Shown here in pieces: positions 1 through 9,908 of a stretch of 64,000 nucleotides of DNA. The stretch comes from Methylotenera oryzisoli. GTDB taxonomy: Bacteria; Pseudomonadota; Gammaproteobacteria; Burkholderiales; Methylophilaceae. A program made the position numbers and the translations under genes. Location of the stretch: NCBI GenBank assembly GCA_945907735.1, contig CAMDTL010000004.1, positions 55,191 through 119,190 on the forward strand. The letters run 5' to 3'. The notes under the pieces are model-generated. The model searched no databases. It was not told the origin of the DNA and was given only the letters and a program-made list of their open reading frames with translations. The first letter of the stretch is position 1. Each line of letters starts with the position of its first letter.

Positions 1-164
1 ATAAACGCAAAAAACTGCACGCCTGGGATAGATGGCAACATCATAAACAACCCAACATACATCAACGCCACAGAAAGCCACTTGCGCGGTGCAGTTTTAA
101 ATAAAGCTACACTCTCTTTTACCCAGCTAATGCCAGTTTGGGTGCGTGATTGTAAAATGGCCAT
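1..164 (-). CDS. Membrane protein, BPSS1780-like (N-terminal part only)
   Basis: The reverse strand reads from an ATG at 164-162 to the window edge without a stop, about 54 codons. The start reads MAILQSRTQTG, followed by a basic stretch and then a hydrophobic segment (about residues 32-50) that would cross the inner membrane. The pattern of a short polar N-terminus followed by membrane helices resembles BPSS1780/YciC-like hypothetical membrane proteins often found next to thrB in betaproteobacteria; that family call is from memory. It starts 2 bp after the thrB stop, so it is probably the last gene of the thrB operon. No function is known. Confidence 0.55.
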   Translation of the reverse strand, partial: MAILQSRTQTGISWVKESVALFKTAPRKWLSVALMYVGLFMMLPSIPGVQFFAF

Positions 165-166
165 GC

Positions 167-1135
167 TTAATCCTTATGTAATGGTGCAAATGCAACCCAT
201 TGCTGCAACAGGTGTTTAAAGTGGTTGGGGTCTTTGGTGTGCGTGAGCTCGCCTGCCTGCGGAAAATAAAAATCATGCAAACGCGATAGCCAAAAACGCA
301 AGGCGGCTAAGCGGCACACATCCACCCAAGCTTCATGTTCACCCTGCTCAAAGGCGCGAACTTCTTGATACGCACTTAAAAAAGCGTTGATTTTTTCTTG
401 GTTCAGTTCACCAATATCCGCGCCATTATGATGCACGCACCATTCGTTGACGGCGATTGCAACGTCATATGCCAGCACATCATTACAAGCATAATAAAAA
501 TCAATAAAGCCGCCTAGCCGCTCGCCATCAAACAACACGTTATCGCGAAACAAATCGCCGTGTACCACACCGTGCGGCAACCGGCTAAAATCTTTAGCGT
601 GCAAATAGGCCAACTCGGTTTGCAGCAGCAATTGGTCATTGTTGGCCAGTTTTGGCAGCACCTTTTGCGCAGTGTTAATACGCCAGGTTCTATCGCGCTG
701 ATTAACGCCAGTTCGCGCAAAACCTGCGCCTTTTTTGTGCATATGCGCCAGCGCACGCGCCACTTGTTCTACTTGATTTATGCTAGGCGCAAGAATATCT
801 GCGCCATTTAAACAGCTCACCATGAGTGCAGGTTTACCTTTTAGAAAATGCAAACTAACACCCGCTTTATCCGCGATCGGCAACGGGCAAAGCACGCCTT
901 GTAGCGATAAAAAACGCATTAAATCAACAAAATAGCCTAGATCGCTAGACTGATTTTTCTCAAAAATGGTGAGCACATAGTTTGTTTGCTCTAAACAATT
1001 GTTTTGAGTAAGCACAAAATAATTGGTGTTGGTAATGCCCGCTGCAATACCGCGCAGATCGACAGCATCAGCCAAGTCAAAATCGCGCAACCAAGTGCGC
1101 ACATCTTGCAGGGTTAAGGTGGTGAAAACGGACAT
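167..1135 (-). CDS. thrB: Homoserine kinase (ThrB, aminoglycoside-phosphotransferase fold)
   Basis: This cytoplasmic enzyme phosphorylates L-homoserine with ATP, giving O-phosphohomoserine for threonine synthesis. The 322-residue protein is of the APH-like type II family used by many betaproteobacteria and pseudomonads, not the GHMP family of enterobacteria. The catalytic loop HGDLFRDN lies at residues 192-199 and the metal-binding IDFYY follows at 211-215. The N-terminal ITNTNYFV segment (about 34-41) matches the nucleotide-binding strand pair of the family. Length is normal. It lies 152 bp downstream of the DUF2782 gene on the same strand and is followed closely by a membrane-protein gene. 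Confidence 0.93.
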   Translation of the reverse strand: MSVFTTLTLQDVRTWLRDFDLADAVDLRGIAAGITNTNYFVLTQNNCLEQTNYVLTIFEKNQSSDLGYFVDLMRFLSLQGVLCPLPIADKAGVSLHFLKGKPALMVSCLNGADILAPSINQVEQVARALAHMHKKGAGFARTGVNQRDRTWRINTAQKVLPKLANNDQLLLQTELAYLHAKDFSRLPHGVVHGDLFRDNVLFDGERLGGFIDFYYACNDVLAYDVAIAVNEWCVHHNGADIGELNQEKINAFLSAYQEVRAFEQGEHEAWVDVCRLAALRFWLSRLHDFYFPQAGELTHTKDPNHFKHLLQQWVAFAPLHKD

Positions 1136-1287
1136 AAAATTATCAGGACATACTCAAATTGAATAAATCAAAATGGTTAAATCAAGCTAGCCAAGCGTTA
1201 ATAAAACTAGAGGTGCATACGTTGCGGTGTGTAACGGCATTTTGTTTGGTGGGCAACAACGTTCGATAACAGTAATTTGGTTTATTG

Positions 1288-1623
1288 TTAGAAGCGAAAT
1301 AGAACCCATTTGGGAATACTGAGTGGCGGATTCGGCCCAATATTCACCCAACCGCCCGCTTGGTCTTCTTTATGTAAGTAATAAGGCACGCCGTGCTCTG
1401 GTGTCACTTTCATCATGTACAATTCACCGTTAATTCGATATTCCTCAATGGTTTCTGCACCTTTTTTGCGTATCGTCACTTGTGGCTCGCCTTCTAGCAC
1501 CTCGCCATCAAGGGCTTTTGGCGGCGGCGGCACTTCTTCTAGCGGTTCCAAATTAGCAGGCGCGGCCAATGCAAAGGTAGGTAATGCCCACAACAACAAA
1601 TAAAAAAATCTCAGTTTTTGCAT
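1288..1623 (-). CDS. DUF2782 periplasmic protein
   Basis: This is a 111-residue protein with a signal peptide (hydrophobic core at about residues 5-19, likely cleavage after ALA near 21), then a proline- and glutamate-rich linker and a conserved C-terminal half with VTIRKKG, EEYRINGELYMMKV and WVLFRF. These match the DUF2782 family as I know it, usually encoded between polA and thrB in betaproteobacteria. The same neighbourhood is present here, with a LOG-family gene inserted. Its function is unknown; a periplasmic location is inferred from the signal peptide. Confidence 0.8.
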   Translation of the reverse strand: MQKLRFFYLLLWALPTFALAAPANLEPLEEVPPPPKALDGEVLEGEPQVTIRKKGAETIEEYRINGELYMMKVTPEHGVPYYLHKEDQAGGWVNIGPNPPLSIPKWVLFRF

Positions 1624-1699
1624 CTTACTCTCACTATTGACGAGTTAAATCATTCTAACAAAAAGCATGTCGAAAAAGGTATTCCATGATAAATAAAGC

Positions 1700-2422
1700 C
1701 TATAAATAAAGTTGGATCTTTCGCTCAGCGGGCGTGAGCTCAAAGCCCGTCGATTCGTAATGCTTAAATATGGCTTCCACAATCGCCTTTGGCTCATCGA
1801 TCACTTGAATTAACGCTACATCTTCAGCGCCCGCCATACCTTGTGCCACCAATGAATTTTTTAACCAATCAAGCAAGCCAGTCCAAAAGGTTTTGCCAAC
1901 CAAAATAATGGGGATTTTGCGTGTTTTTCCAGTTTGCGCCAGCGTAATGACTTCCATCAATTCATCCAGAGTGCCAAACCCGCCCGGCATCACCACATAC
2001 GCGCTGGCGTATTTTACAAACATTACTTTGCGCATAAAAAAATGTTGAAAGTTGATGCTAATATCCTGATACGGATTGCCAGCTTGCTCATGTGGCAGCT
2101 CAATATTCAGGCCAATACTTGGCGCTTTGCCAAGAAAAGCGCCTTTATTGGCAGCATCCATAATGCCTGGACCGCCGCCAGAAATCACGCTAAACCCCGC
2201 GTCAGATAACATTCTAGCAATTTCTTCGGTTAGCTTATAATACAGCTGTGTTGGCTCAGTACGTGCGCTGCCAAAAATAGAAACCGCCGGCGTAATTCCT
2301 TTTAACTTTTCGGTGGCGCCGACAAATTCTGCCATAATCCCAAATGCGCGCCAGGCTTCGTCACTCTCCGAGTTACCGTTGAGCAATTTTGGCTCTATCA
2401 TTTTTAGTAATTTTTTGGTCAT
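1700..2422 (-). CDS. LOG-family nucleotide 5'-monophosphate phosphoribohydrolase (TIGR00730)
   Basis: The 240-residue protein has the LOG family signature PGGFGTLDE at about residues 147-155 and an upstream SGGGPGIMDAANKGA nucleotide-binding segment (about 82-96). Family members hydrolyse cytokinin riboside monophosphates or, more generally in bacteria, purine and pyrimidine nucleoside monophosphates to base and ribose 5-phosphate. It is a cytoplasmic Rossmann-fold enzyme. It is transcribed away from polA, with only 20 bp between the two start codons. A lysine-decarboxylase label, common in old annotations, would be wrong. Confidence 0.85.
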   Translation of the reverse strand: MTKKLLKMIEPKLLNGNSESDEAWRAFGIMAEFVGATEKLKGITPAVSIFGSARTEPTQLYYKLTEEIARMLSDAGFSVISGGGPGIMDAANKGAFLGKAPSIGLNIELPHEQAGNPYQDISINFQHFFMRKVMFVKYASAYVVMPGGFGTLDELMEVITLAQTGKTRKIPIILVGKTFWTGLLDWLKNSLVAQGMAGAEDVALIQVIDEPKAIVEAIFKHYESTGFELTPAERKIQLYL

Positions 2423-2442
2423 TTTTAAAGCATCCTAAACAT

Positions 2443-5214
2443 ATGAAAACATTGCTTCTGGTTGACGGCTCATCCTACCTTTATCGTGCCTTTCACGCCA
2501 TGCCTGACTTGCGCAATAGCCAAAATGAGCCGACTGGCGCGATTCAGGGCGTACTAAATATGTTACGCCGTTTACACAAAGATTATCCATCAGATTATAG
2601 TGCGTGTGTGTTTGATGCCAAAGGCAAAACGTTTCGCGACGATATTTACCCCGAATATAAAGCAAACCGTGCCAGTATGCCAGATGATTTGCGCGTGCAA
2701 ATTGAGCCGCTGTTTGAGGCCATTCAAGCCTTAGGTTGGCCGCTGATTGTAGAAAACGGCGTAGAGGCTGACGATGTGATTGGCGCACTGGCCAAACAGG
2801 CAGAGCGCGCAGGTGTTCGCACCATTATTTCCACTGGCGATAAAGACATTACGCAATTGGTCAACGCACAAATTACCGTGGTCAACACCATGCGCGATGC
2901 GTTTCGCAGAGTCGATGATGTACTGGACATCGTGGGTGTTGAAAAGAAATTCGGTATTCCACCCCGCTTAATGATTGATTATTTGGTGCTGATTGGTGAC
3001 ACCTCAGACAACGTGCCTGGCGTGGAAAAAGTCGGCCCAAAAACGGCAGTAAAATGGCTTACGCAATATGGCAGCCTAGAAAATATTGTGGCGCATGCCG
3101 ATGAAATTACGGGTGTAGTGGGCGAAAACCTGCGCAAAGCGTTGCCATGGCTGCCCACCGCGCGGGAGCTGATTACCATTCGCTGCGATGTTGGCGTGCA
3201 AGAAAATCTCAGCAACCTTGCGCCGCAAGCCATCGATAAACCTAAATTAGCAGCGTTATTTGACCGCTTTGAGTTTAAAAGCTGGCGGCGCGAGCTGGAT
3301 AATATGGGGACAACCAAGCCCTCACCCTCCGCTCCACTCCACCTGCAAGCGGGAGAGGGGCTAGGGGTGAGGGAAAGCAATATTGAAATTAGCTACCAAC
3401 CGAACACCAGCCGCAACTTTGAAACGATTTTAAACAACGAACAACTAGACACCTGGCTGGCAAAATTAAGCAAAGCATCGCTAATGTGTTTCGACACCGA
3501 AACTACCTCGCTAGAGCCGATGCTCGCCAAAATTGTTGGCATGTCATTTTCTGTTGAGGCTGGTAGCGCCGCTTATTTGCCGCTTAAGCACGATTATTTT
3601 GATGCGCCAGAGCAGCTTAACTTTGCTGAAACCTTGGCTAAAATTAAGCCTGTGCTTGAAAATGCAGCCATTAAGAAAGTTGGTCAAAATCTGAAATATG
3701 ACCAACACGTTTTAGCGAATCATAACATCGCTTTAAACGGCATCACGCACGACACCATGCTGCAATCTTATGTGTTCGAAAGCCACAAAACACACGGCAT
3801 GGATGCGCTGGCAGAGCGGCATCTGGGTTTAAGCACTATCCACTTTGAGGATGTAGCGGGCAAAGGTGCCAAACAAGTCGGCTTTAACCAAGTAACGGTA
3901 GAAGTGGCGGCTGAGTATGCGGCAGAAGATGCTGACATTACACTGCAATTACATTTGGCCATGTACCCGCAAATCGCCCATGATGAAAAGCTTAATTTTA
4001 TCTACCGCCACATTGAAATGCCCAGCTCGGCCTGTTTATTCACCATCGAGCGCAACGGCGTGTTGATTGATGCTGAAATGTTAAGGGCTCAAAGCAATGA
4101 GATTGGCTTAAAATTAATCGCATTAGAAAATCAAGCTTACGATCTGGCAGGCCAGCCCTTTAACTTGGCTAGCCCTAAGCAATTGCAAGAAATTTTATTT
4201 GATAAGCTCGGCATTAAACCCACCAAAAAAACGCCCTCAGGGGCGCCAAGTACCGATGAAGACGTGCTGCAAGAATTGGCGCTAAACCACCCGCTGCCTA
4301 AAGTGTTACTGGAGTATCGCGGCTTAGCCAAGCTTAAATCCACCTACACCGACAAACTGCCAAAAATGATCAATGCCACGACAGGTCGCGTGCATACCAG
4401 CTATAACCAAGCGGTGGCGATTACGGGGCGCTTAGCCAGCAGCGACCCTAACTTGCAGAATATTCCTGTGCGTTCGGCAGAAGGCCGCCGCATTCGCGAA
4501 GCGTTTATTGCACCGCAAGGCAGTCACATTGTTTCTGCCGATTATTCACAGATTGAGCTGCGCATCATGGCGCATTTGTCGCAAGATGCAGGCATGCTGC
4601 AAGCGTTTGCCAATAACGAAGATATCCATCGCCATACCGCAGCTGAAGTGTTTGGTGTAGAACGCGATGCCGTAGATAGCGAACAGCGCCGCTACGCCAA
4701 AGTGATTAACTTCGGCTTGATTTATGGCATGAGCGCATTTGGCTTGGCACAAAACCTCAACATTGAACGCGTCGCTGCCGCCAGCTACATCGAGCGCTAC
4801 TTTGCACGCTACCCCGGTGTAAAATCCTACATGCAAAATACGCGTGCAGAAGCCAAACAAAAAGGTTACGTAGAAACCTATTTTGGACGCAGATTATGGG
4901 TACCAGAAATCAATAGCGCGAATGGGATGCGTCGCGCAGGTGCAGAACGGGCCGCCATTAACGCCCCCATGCAAGGCACGGCGGCAGACTTGATTAAACT
5001 AGCCATGATCGCGGTAGATAAGTGGATTAAAGCAGAACAGCTAAACAGTAAATTGATCATGCAAGTACATGATGAACTGGTGCTAGAAGTGCCTGATCAT
5101 GAATTGGAATTGGTCACAGCTAGTTTGCCAACGCTGATGCAAAATGTCGCCAAGTTATCTGTGCCATTATTGGCAGAAGTGGGCGTAGGTAGCAATTGGG
5201 AAACTGCCCACTAA
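2443..5214 (+). CDS. polA: DNA polymerase I
   Basis: This 923-residue protein (E. coli: 928) carries out lagging-strand gap filling and repair synthesis. It has an N-terminal 5'-3' exonuclease (LLVDGSSYLYRAFHA from residue 4), a 3'-5' exonuclease with the DxE pair at D351/E353 (FDTETTSLEP), and a polymerase domain with motif A DYSQIELR at about 700, motif B around 748-764 (RRYAKVINFGLIYG) and motif C VHDEL at 875-879. The exonuclease acidic residues are present, so proofreading is probably intact. The ATG at 2443 is chosen because the family begins right there; a longer in-frame start at 2389 would run into the divergent LOG gene. Residues about 289-312 are encoded by an inserted palindromic repeat (separate entry). 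Confidence 0.97.
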   Translation: MKTLLLVDGSSYLYRAFHAMPDLRNSQNEPTGAIQGVLNMLRRLHKDYPSDYSACVFDAKGKTFRDDIYPEYKANRASMPDDLRVQIEPLFEAIQALGWPLIVENGVEADDVIGALAKQAERAGVRTIISTGDKDITQLVNAQITVVNTMRDAFRRVDDVLDIVGVEKKFGIPPRLMIDYLVLIGDTSDNVPGVEKVGPKTAVKWLTQYGSLENIVAHADEITGVVGENLRKALPWLPTARELITIRCDVGVQENLSNLAPQAIDKPKLAALFDRFEFKSWRRELDNMGTTKPSPSAPLHLQAGEGLGVRESNIEISYQPNTSRNFETILNNEQLDTWLAKLSKASLMCFDTETTSLEPMLAKIVGMSFSVEAGSAAYLPLKHDYFDAPEQLNFAETLAKIKPVLENAAIKKVGQNLKYDQHVLANHNIALNGITHDTMLQSYVFESHKTHGMDALAERHLGLSTIHFEDVAGKGAKQVGFNQVTVEVAAEYAAEDADITLQLHLAMYPQIAHDEKLNFIYRHIEMPSSACLFTIERNGVLIDAEMLRAQSNEIGLKLIALENQAYDLAGQPFNLASPKQLQEILFDKLGIKPTKKTPSGAPSTDEDVLQELALNHPLPKVLLEYRGLAKLKSTYTDKLPKMINATTGRVHTSYNQAVAITGRLASSDPNLQNIPVRSAEGRRIREAFIAPQGSHIVSADYSQIELRIMAHLSQDAGMLQAFANNEDIHRHTAAEVFGVERDAVDSEQRRYAKVINFGLIYGMSAFGLAQNLNIERVAAASYIERYFARYPGVKSYMQNTRAEAKQKGYVETYFGRRLWVPEINSANGMRRAGAERAAINAPMQGTAADLIKLAMIAVDKWIKAEQLNSKLIMQVHDELVLEVPDHELELVTASLPTLMQNVAKLSVPLLAEVGVGSNWETAH
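3319..3373 (+). repeat. Palindromic repeat inserted in frame inside polA
   Basis: A 55-bp imperfect palindrome has arms CCCTCACCC (3319-3327) and GGGTGAGGG (3365-3373), plus an inner stem centred on TGCAAGCGGGAGAGG. It resembles the dispersed repeat CCCTCACCC...GCAAGCGGG...GGGTGAGGG that I know from intergenic regions of many proteobacteria. Here it is read through in the polA frame as a low-complexity P/S/L/G-rich stretch between the 5'-3' exonuclease and 3'-5' exonuclease domains. No stop or frameshift results. Confidence 0.75.
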
Positions 5215-5223
5215 GGTCTAGAC

Positions 5224-5302
5224 ACCCTCGATTTAAGCGTTTTTAACTCAACGCCTAAGCTATTTAGCCCGTTGATTAGCTGCCCGCTTAAATGCTGAGG
5301 GT
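5224..5302 (+). other. Structured intergenic hairpin downstream of polA
   Basis: The segment folds into a long two-stage stem. The outer arms are ACCCTC-ATTTAAGCG (5224-5239) and CGCTTAAAT-GAGGGT (5285-5302), interrupted by 1 and 3 unpaired bases. Inside, TCAACG (5248-5253) pairs with CGTTGA (5270-5275) and CTAA with TTAG around a 5-base loop. It begins 10 bp after the polA stop. It could be a terminator-like mRNA end, a small RNA or the remnant of a miniature inverted-repeat element; there is no T-run directly after it. I do not recognise the family. Confidence 0.5.
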
Positions 5303-5616
5303 ATGGTGCTGTTGCTTGTTGCGCCAGCATGGACTGCGTCTTTATCTGATTATTAGCGATGGGCGCTGGTTTTTGATTACCCTAGCCGCACGGTCTTCCG
5401 TGAAGCAGTCGAAGCTATGGACTCCCGTTTTTTGATGCCAGGATACCCCCTTTTTTTGTTTTATTTTTCAAAAAAAAGAAACAGATGCAACTTTACTACT
5501 CACTTTAAGTGCTGTTCACTTGCGCCCAGCACAGAAATGACAATATACTCGACTGTGGCGAATCTGCCTATAATAGTTAAGACACGTTCAGCTTAACGCT
5601 AACACTTGCTAGCAAA
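5303..5616. other. Non-coding stretch between polA and hemB
   Basis: No credible gene was found. Visible elements are GACTGC (5332-5337) complementary to GCAGTC (5405-5410), enclosing a perfect small hairpin CACGG-TCTT-CCGTG (5389-5402); two T-runs at 5428-5433 and about 5450-5457; an A-run at about 5470-5477; and GTGCTG/CAGCAC arms (5509-5514 and 5527-5532). The genes on both sides converge here, so both transcripts must end in this region. A small RNA ending at the first T-run is possible but unproven. Confidence 0.4.
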
Positions 5617-6764
<1,148 letters not shown>

Positions 6765-6773
6765 AGGGCTAAG

Positions 6774-7565
6774 TTAAGCAAATACTTTCGCTAATTCTAG
6801 CCCTGGATCGGGCTGGCGCATAAACGCCTCGCCCACCAAAAACGTATGCACATTATTTTTACACATCAGCGCCACATCGTCGGCGGTAAAAATGCCACTC
6901 TCTGTGACAATAATTTTATCTTTTGCGATACGCGGTAATAAATCTAAAGTGGTTTGCAGCGTCACATCAAAGGTGCGCAAGTTGCGATTATTAATGCCCA
7001 ATAATGGCGTTTCTAGCTGTAACGCCAAATCTAACTCTGCGCCATTATGCACCTCTACCAACACCGCCATGCCTAAATTGTGCGCAATGTTTTCCAGTTC
7101 GCGCATCTTGGCCAAATCAATCGCCGCCGCAATCAGCAAAATGCAATCTGCTCCCATGGCGCGCGCTTCATACACTTGGTAGGCATCTAGCATAAAATCT
7201 TTGCGTAATACAGGCAGACTGCAAGCTGCGCGGGCTTGTTTGAGATAATCAGCGGAACCTTGAAAATACTCAACATCCGTTAACACAGACAAACACGCTG
7301 CGCCGCCTTTTTCGTAGCTTTTGGCGATTTCTGCGGGGTTAAAATCTGCACGAATCACGCCTTTTGACGGACTGGCTTTTTTAATTTCAGCAATGACGGC
7401 AGCATTGCCCGCTGCGATTTTTTTACGAATCGCCGCCACAAAGTGACGCACGCTGGGCTGATTTTCAGCCAGCCACTTAATTTCATCTAAGCCAATTTTG
7501 GCCTGGCTGCTAGCGATTTCATCACGCTTGGTTGCTAAAATTTTATTTAAAATATCACTCATCAT
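6774..7565 (-). CDS. trpC: Indole-3-glycerol-phosphate synthase
   Basis: This TIM-barrel enzyme closes the indole ring of CdRP in tryptophan synthesis. The 263-residue monofunctional protein carries [17 protein letters not shown] (about 56-72), with the catalytic lysines of the family; [21 protein letters not shown] (about 119-139, broken here by no gap); LLGINNRNL; and VTESGIF. There is no fused TrpF domain. The N-terminus has two adjacent Met codons (7565 and 7562); either may be used, behind a weak AAGA ribosome site. It follows the YkgJ-type gene by about 145 bp. Confidence 0.95.
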   Translation of the reverse strand: MMSDILNKILATKRDEIASSQAKIGLDEIKWLAENQPSVRHFVAAIRKKIAAGNAAVIAEIKKASPSKGVIRADFNPAEIAKSYEKGGAACLSVLTDVEYFQGSADYLKQARAACSLPVLRKDFMLDAYQVYEARAMGADCILLIAAAIDLAKMRELENIAHNLGMAVLVEVHNGAELDLALQLETPLLGINNRNLRTFDVTLQTTLDLLPRIAKDKIIVTESGIFTADDVALMCKNNVHTFLVGEAFMRQPDPGLELAKVFA

Positions 7566-7710
7566 TATCTTAATTCGTCAGTATTGCCGCTATGCTTCAG
7601 CCAACTGCCCTGCTTTTCATCTTGCGTGATCTTTGTGCGTCCGATGCATCACGCCACCTTTGGGATTGTAAACGTATTCACCACGGAAGGCGATGAGCAG
7701 GATTAACGCC

Positions 7711-8316
7711 TTAACTATTGGTCGCACGCCCTTGTGGAAAAAAGTCACGAATATCCGCCATAATTGGCGCCACGTGGCTAATTGTCAGGTGATACGCGTC
7801 AATCAGCGGCTGTATGGTCGGGCGTGGAATCTCGGCCTCAGGCTTGTTCCAATTTTCGTGCAGGCACCAATAATTATCCACGTCAAAATTCATGTGCATG
7901 CGACAAGTCAGCGGCCTAAACTCATAAATTAAACATTCACCATTTTTCAAAAATGGGCACGGCGTGTGACTACCATATTCGGTCAGCTCATGTTTAACAC
8001 TTTGTTTCAGCTCGACTGGCGTGATACCCAAATTTTCGCCCATGTAGCGCGCTTCAAATTGCGTAATGGGTACCGAAACATGGCAACAATGCCCACAGCC
8101 GCGTGCACAGGCAGCAAATTTGCCCGCGTGGTCAAAAATCTGGTCAGCGGTATTCAACACTTCTTTTAGCCGAATCACTGGGCGCGCGCTGATTTGCGTG
8201 ATGCGCTTGGGCAGCGAAACCACGTGGGCTTTTAACTCTGGCGTAACGCTGTTAAAAAACTCGTCCAACTTGTCATCGGCATATATGCGGGTTTGTTCAG
8301 GCGTGCGTGCGGTCAT
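7711..8316 (-). CDS. YkgJ-family cysteine-cluster protein
   Basis: The 201-residue cytoplasmic protein has a cysteine-rich core: CARGCGHCCHVSV at about residues 70-82, then CPFLKNGECLIYEFRPLTC (about 118-136) and a further YWC. The spacing fits the YkgJ/zinc- or iron-sulfur-cluster family (UPF0153-like), whose function is not established. Its start overlaps the trpD stop by 4 bp (ATGA type), so it is translationally coupled to trpD and sits between trpD and trpC. Nothing in the sequence links it chemically to tryptophan synthesis. Confidence 0.85.
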   Translation of the reverse strand: MTARTPEQTRIYADDKLDEFFNSVTPELKAHVVSLPKRITQISARPVIRLKEVLNTADQIFDHAGKFAACARGCGHCCHVSVPITQFEARYMGENLGITPVELKQSVKHELTEYGSHTPCPFLKNGECLIYEFRPLTCRMHMNFDVDNYWCLHENWNKPEAEIPRPTIQPLIDAYHLTISHVAPIMADIRDFFPQGRATNS

Positions 8317-9341
8317 TTGGACAGCCTAAGCAATTCGTCCAATTTTTCTTTGGCAGCGCCACTATCAATCACTTGCGCAGCATGCTCAATACCCGCCTGG
8401 ATATTTGGCTGCAGGCCAGCAGTATAAATGGCCGCCCCCGCGTTTAACAGCACGATATCGCGCGCGGCGCTGTTTTTACCCACGCTTGATTTGCCATGCA
8501 GCACGTCTAAAATCATGGCTCTGGATTGTTGTGCATTTTCTACTCGGATACTTTTTAAGGCGTGCAGTTTCAAGCCAAATTGTGCCGGGTTAAGGATATA
8601 TTCGCGCATCTTGCCATCTTTCAGCTCCGCCACAAAGGTATCGCCCGTGAAAGAAATCTCGTCCATACCATCGGCACCATGCACCACTAATACATGCTCG
8701 GAACCTAAGTTTTTGAGCACTTTTGCCAGCTTTAAAGTCAGGTCTTTACTAAATACGCCCATGACCTGTCTTTTGGCTGATGCTGGGTTAGTTAGCGGAC
8801 CGAGCAGGTTGAAAATAGTGCGTACCCCTAGCTCACGCCGGACAGGTGCGGCATGCTTCATGGCGCTATGGTGATTGGGCGCAAACATAAAACCGATGCC
8901 AATTTCATCCACGCAGTTTGCCACTTGTGCGGGCGTTAAATTGACATTCACCCCCAAGGCTTCCAGCACATCCGCACTGCCGCAGCTTGAAGAAACCGAA
9001 CGCCCACCGTGCTTGGCGACTTTTGCGCCTGCCGCCGCTGCCACAAAAGCAGAAACAGTCGAGACATTAAAAGTTTGGATGCCATCACCACCAGTGCCGC
9101 AAGTATCAATTAAATGCGTACTATCACTGATTTCTACTTTGGTTGAGAGCTGGCGCATCACGGTGGCAGCGGCGGTGATTTCATCCACGCTTTCGCCCTT
9201 AACGCGCAACGCGATCACCAAGCCGGCTATTTGCGCAGGGGTTAGTTCTCCGCGCATCACTTGTTGCATGATGGCAAGCATCGCGGCATGGCTTAAATCT
9301 TGACCAGCTAAAATATGTTCTAACGCTACCTTAAAAATCAT
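8313..9341 (-). CDS. trpD: Anthranilate phosphoribosyltransferase
   Basis: The enzyme transfers phosphoribose from PRPP to anthranilate. The 342-residue protein has the glycine-rich PRPP loop CGTGGDG (about 81-87), NVSTVSAFVAAAAGAKVAKHG (about 93-112), the serine/cysteine-rich SVSSSCGSADVLEALG, and HHSAMKHAAPVRRELGVRT. All are standard for the family. Its start codon shares a base with the trpG stop, and its stop overlaps the start of the YkgJ-type gene, so the three are tightly coupled. Confidence 0.96.
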   Translation of the reverse strand: MIFKVALEHILAGQDLSHAAMLAIMQQVMRGELTPAQIAGLVIALRVKGESVDEITAAATVMRQLSTKVEISDSTHLIDTCGTGGDGIQTFNVSTVSAFVAAAAGAKVAKHGGRSVSSSCGSADVLEALGVNVNLTPAQVANCVDEIGIGFMFAPNHHSAMKHAAPVRRELGVRTIFNLLGPLTNPASAKRQVMGVFSKDLTLKLAKVLKNLGSEHVLVVHGADGMDEISFTGDTFVAELKDGKMREYILNPAQFGLKLHALKSIRVENAQQSRAMILDVLHGKSSVGKNSAARDIVLLNAGAAIYTAGLQPNIQAGIEHAAQVIDSGAAKEKLDELLRLSK

Positions 9342-9907
9342 TAGTAGGCTTTCAAGAAATTATCTAAAAGCGCATGGCCGTGTTCGGTAAGAATAGACTC
9401 AGGGTGAAACTGCACGCCTTCTACCGCTAGGGTTTTATGCTGCACACCCATAATTTCACCATCGTCAGTCCAAGCAGTAATCCCTAGACAATCGGGGATG
9501 GTTTCGCGCGCTATCACCAACGAGTGATAACGCGTGGCAGTGTAAGGATTAGGCAAATTTTTAAATACGCCCGTATTGGCGTGGTGAATCAGTGAAGTTT
9601 TGCCGTGCATTAAAGTTTTAGCTTTGATAATGTGTCCGCCAAACGCTTGGCCTATACTTTGGTGGCCTAAACATACGCCCAGCAATGGAATCTTACCAGC
9701 GAATTCATGAATCAGCGGCACGCTGATACCAGCCTCATTCGGCGTGCATGGGCCTGGTGAAATCACAATATAGCGTGGCTTCAATGCAGCGACTTTTTTC
9801 AGGTCGATTTCATCGTTTCTATAAACTTGTACGTCTTGCCCTAGCTCACCAAAATACTGCACGAGATTATAGGTAAAAGAGTCATAATTATCGATCATGA
9901 GTAACAT
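9341..9907 (-). CDS. trpG: Anthranilate synthase glutamine amidotransferase subunit
   Basis: This class I glutaminase feeds ammonia to TrpE. It has 188 residues when started at the ATG at 9907, which is preceded by GGAGGGTGAA and gives the normal N-terminus [15 protein letters not shown]; the upstream ATG at 9922 would add five odd residues inside the trpE end. The nucleophile lies in [15 protein letters not shown] (about 76-90) and the catalytic His/Glu pair in VQFHPESI near residue 170. It may also serve p-aminobenzoate synthesis, as single copies often do. Only 1 bp separates it from the trpE stop. Confidence 0.95.
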   Translation of the reverse strand: MLLMIDNYDSFTYNLVQYFGELGQDVQVYRNDEIDLKKVAALKPRYIVISPGPCTPNEAGISVPLIHEFAGKIPLLGVCLGHQSIGQAFGGHIIKAKTLMHGKTSLIHHANTGVFKNLPNPYTATRYHSLVIARETIPDCLGITAWTDDGEIMGVQHKTLAVEGVQFHPESILTEHGHALLDNFLKAY

Positions 9908-9908
9908 T

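Noticed and set aside
5303..5433. Spot 42, 6S or SRP RNA in the polA-hemB gap
   Set aside because: The position after polA suggested it, but no characteristic conserved segments of these RNAs could be recognised.
7604..7710. A short minus-strand frame between the YkgJ-type gene and trpC (ALILLIAFRGEYVYNPKGG)
   Set aside because: It is somewhat protein-like but has only GTG starts with no usable ribosome site, and it is under 40 codons.
8428..9303. Two open frames (148 and 142 codons) antisense to trpD
   Set aside because: They are opposite-strand shadows of the trpD coding sequence without start context.
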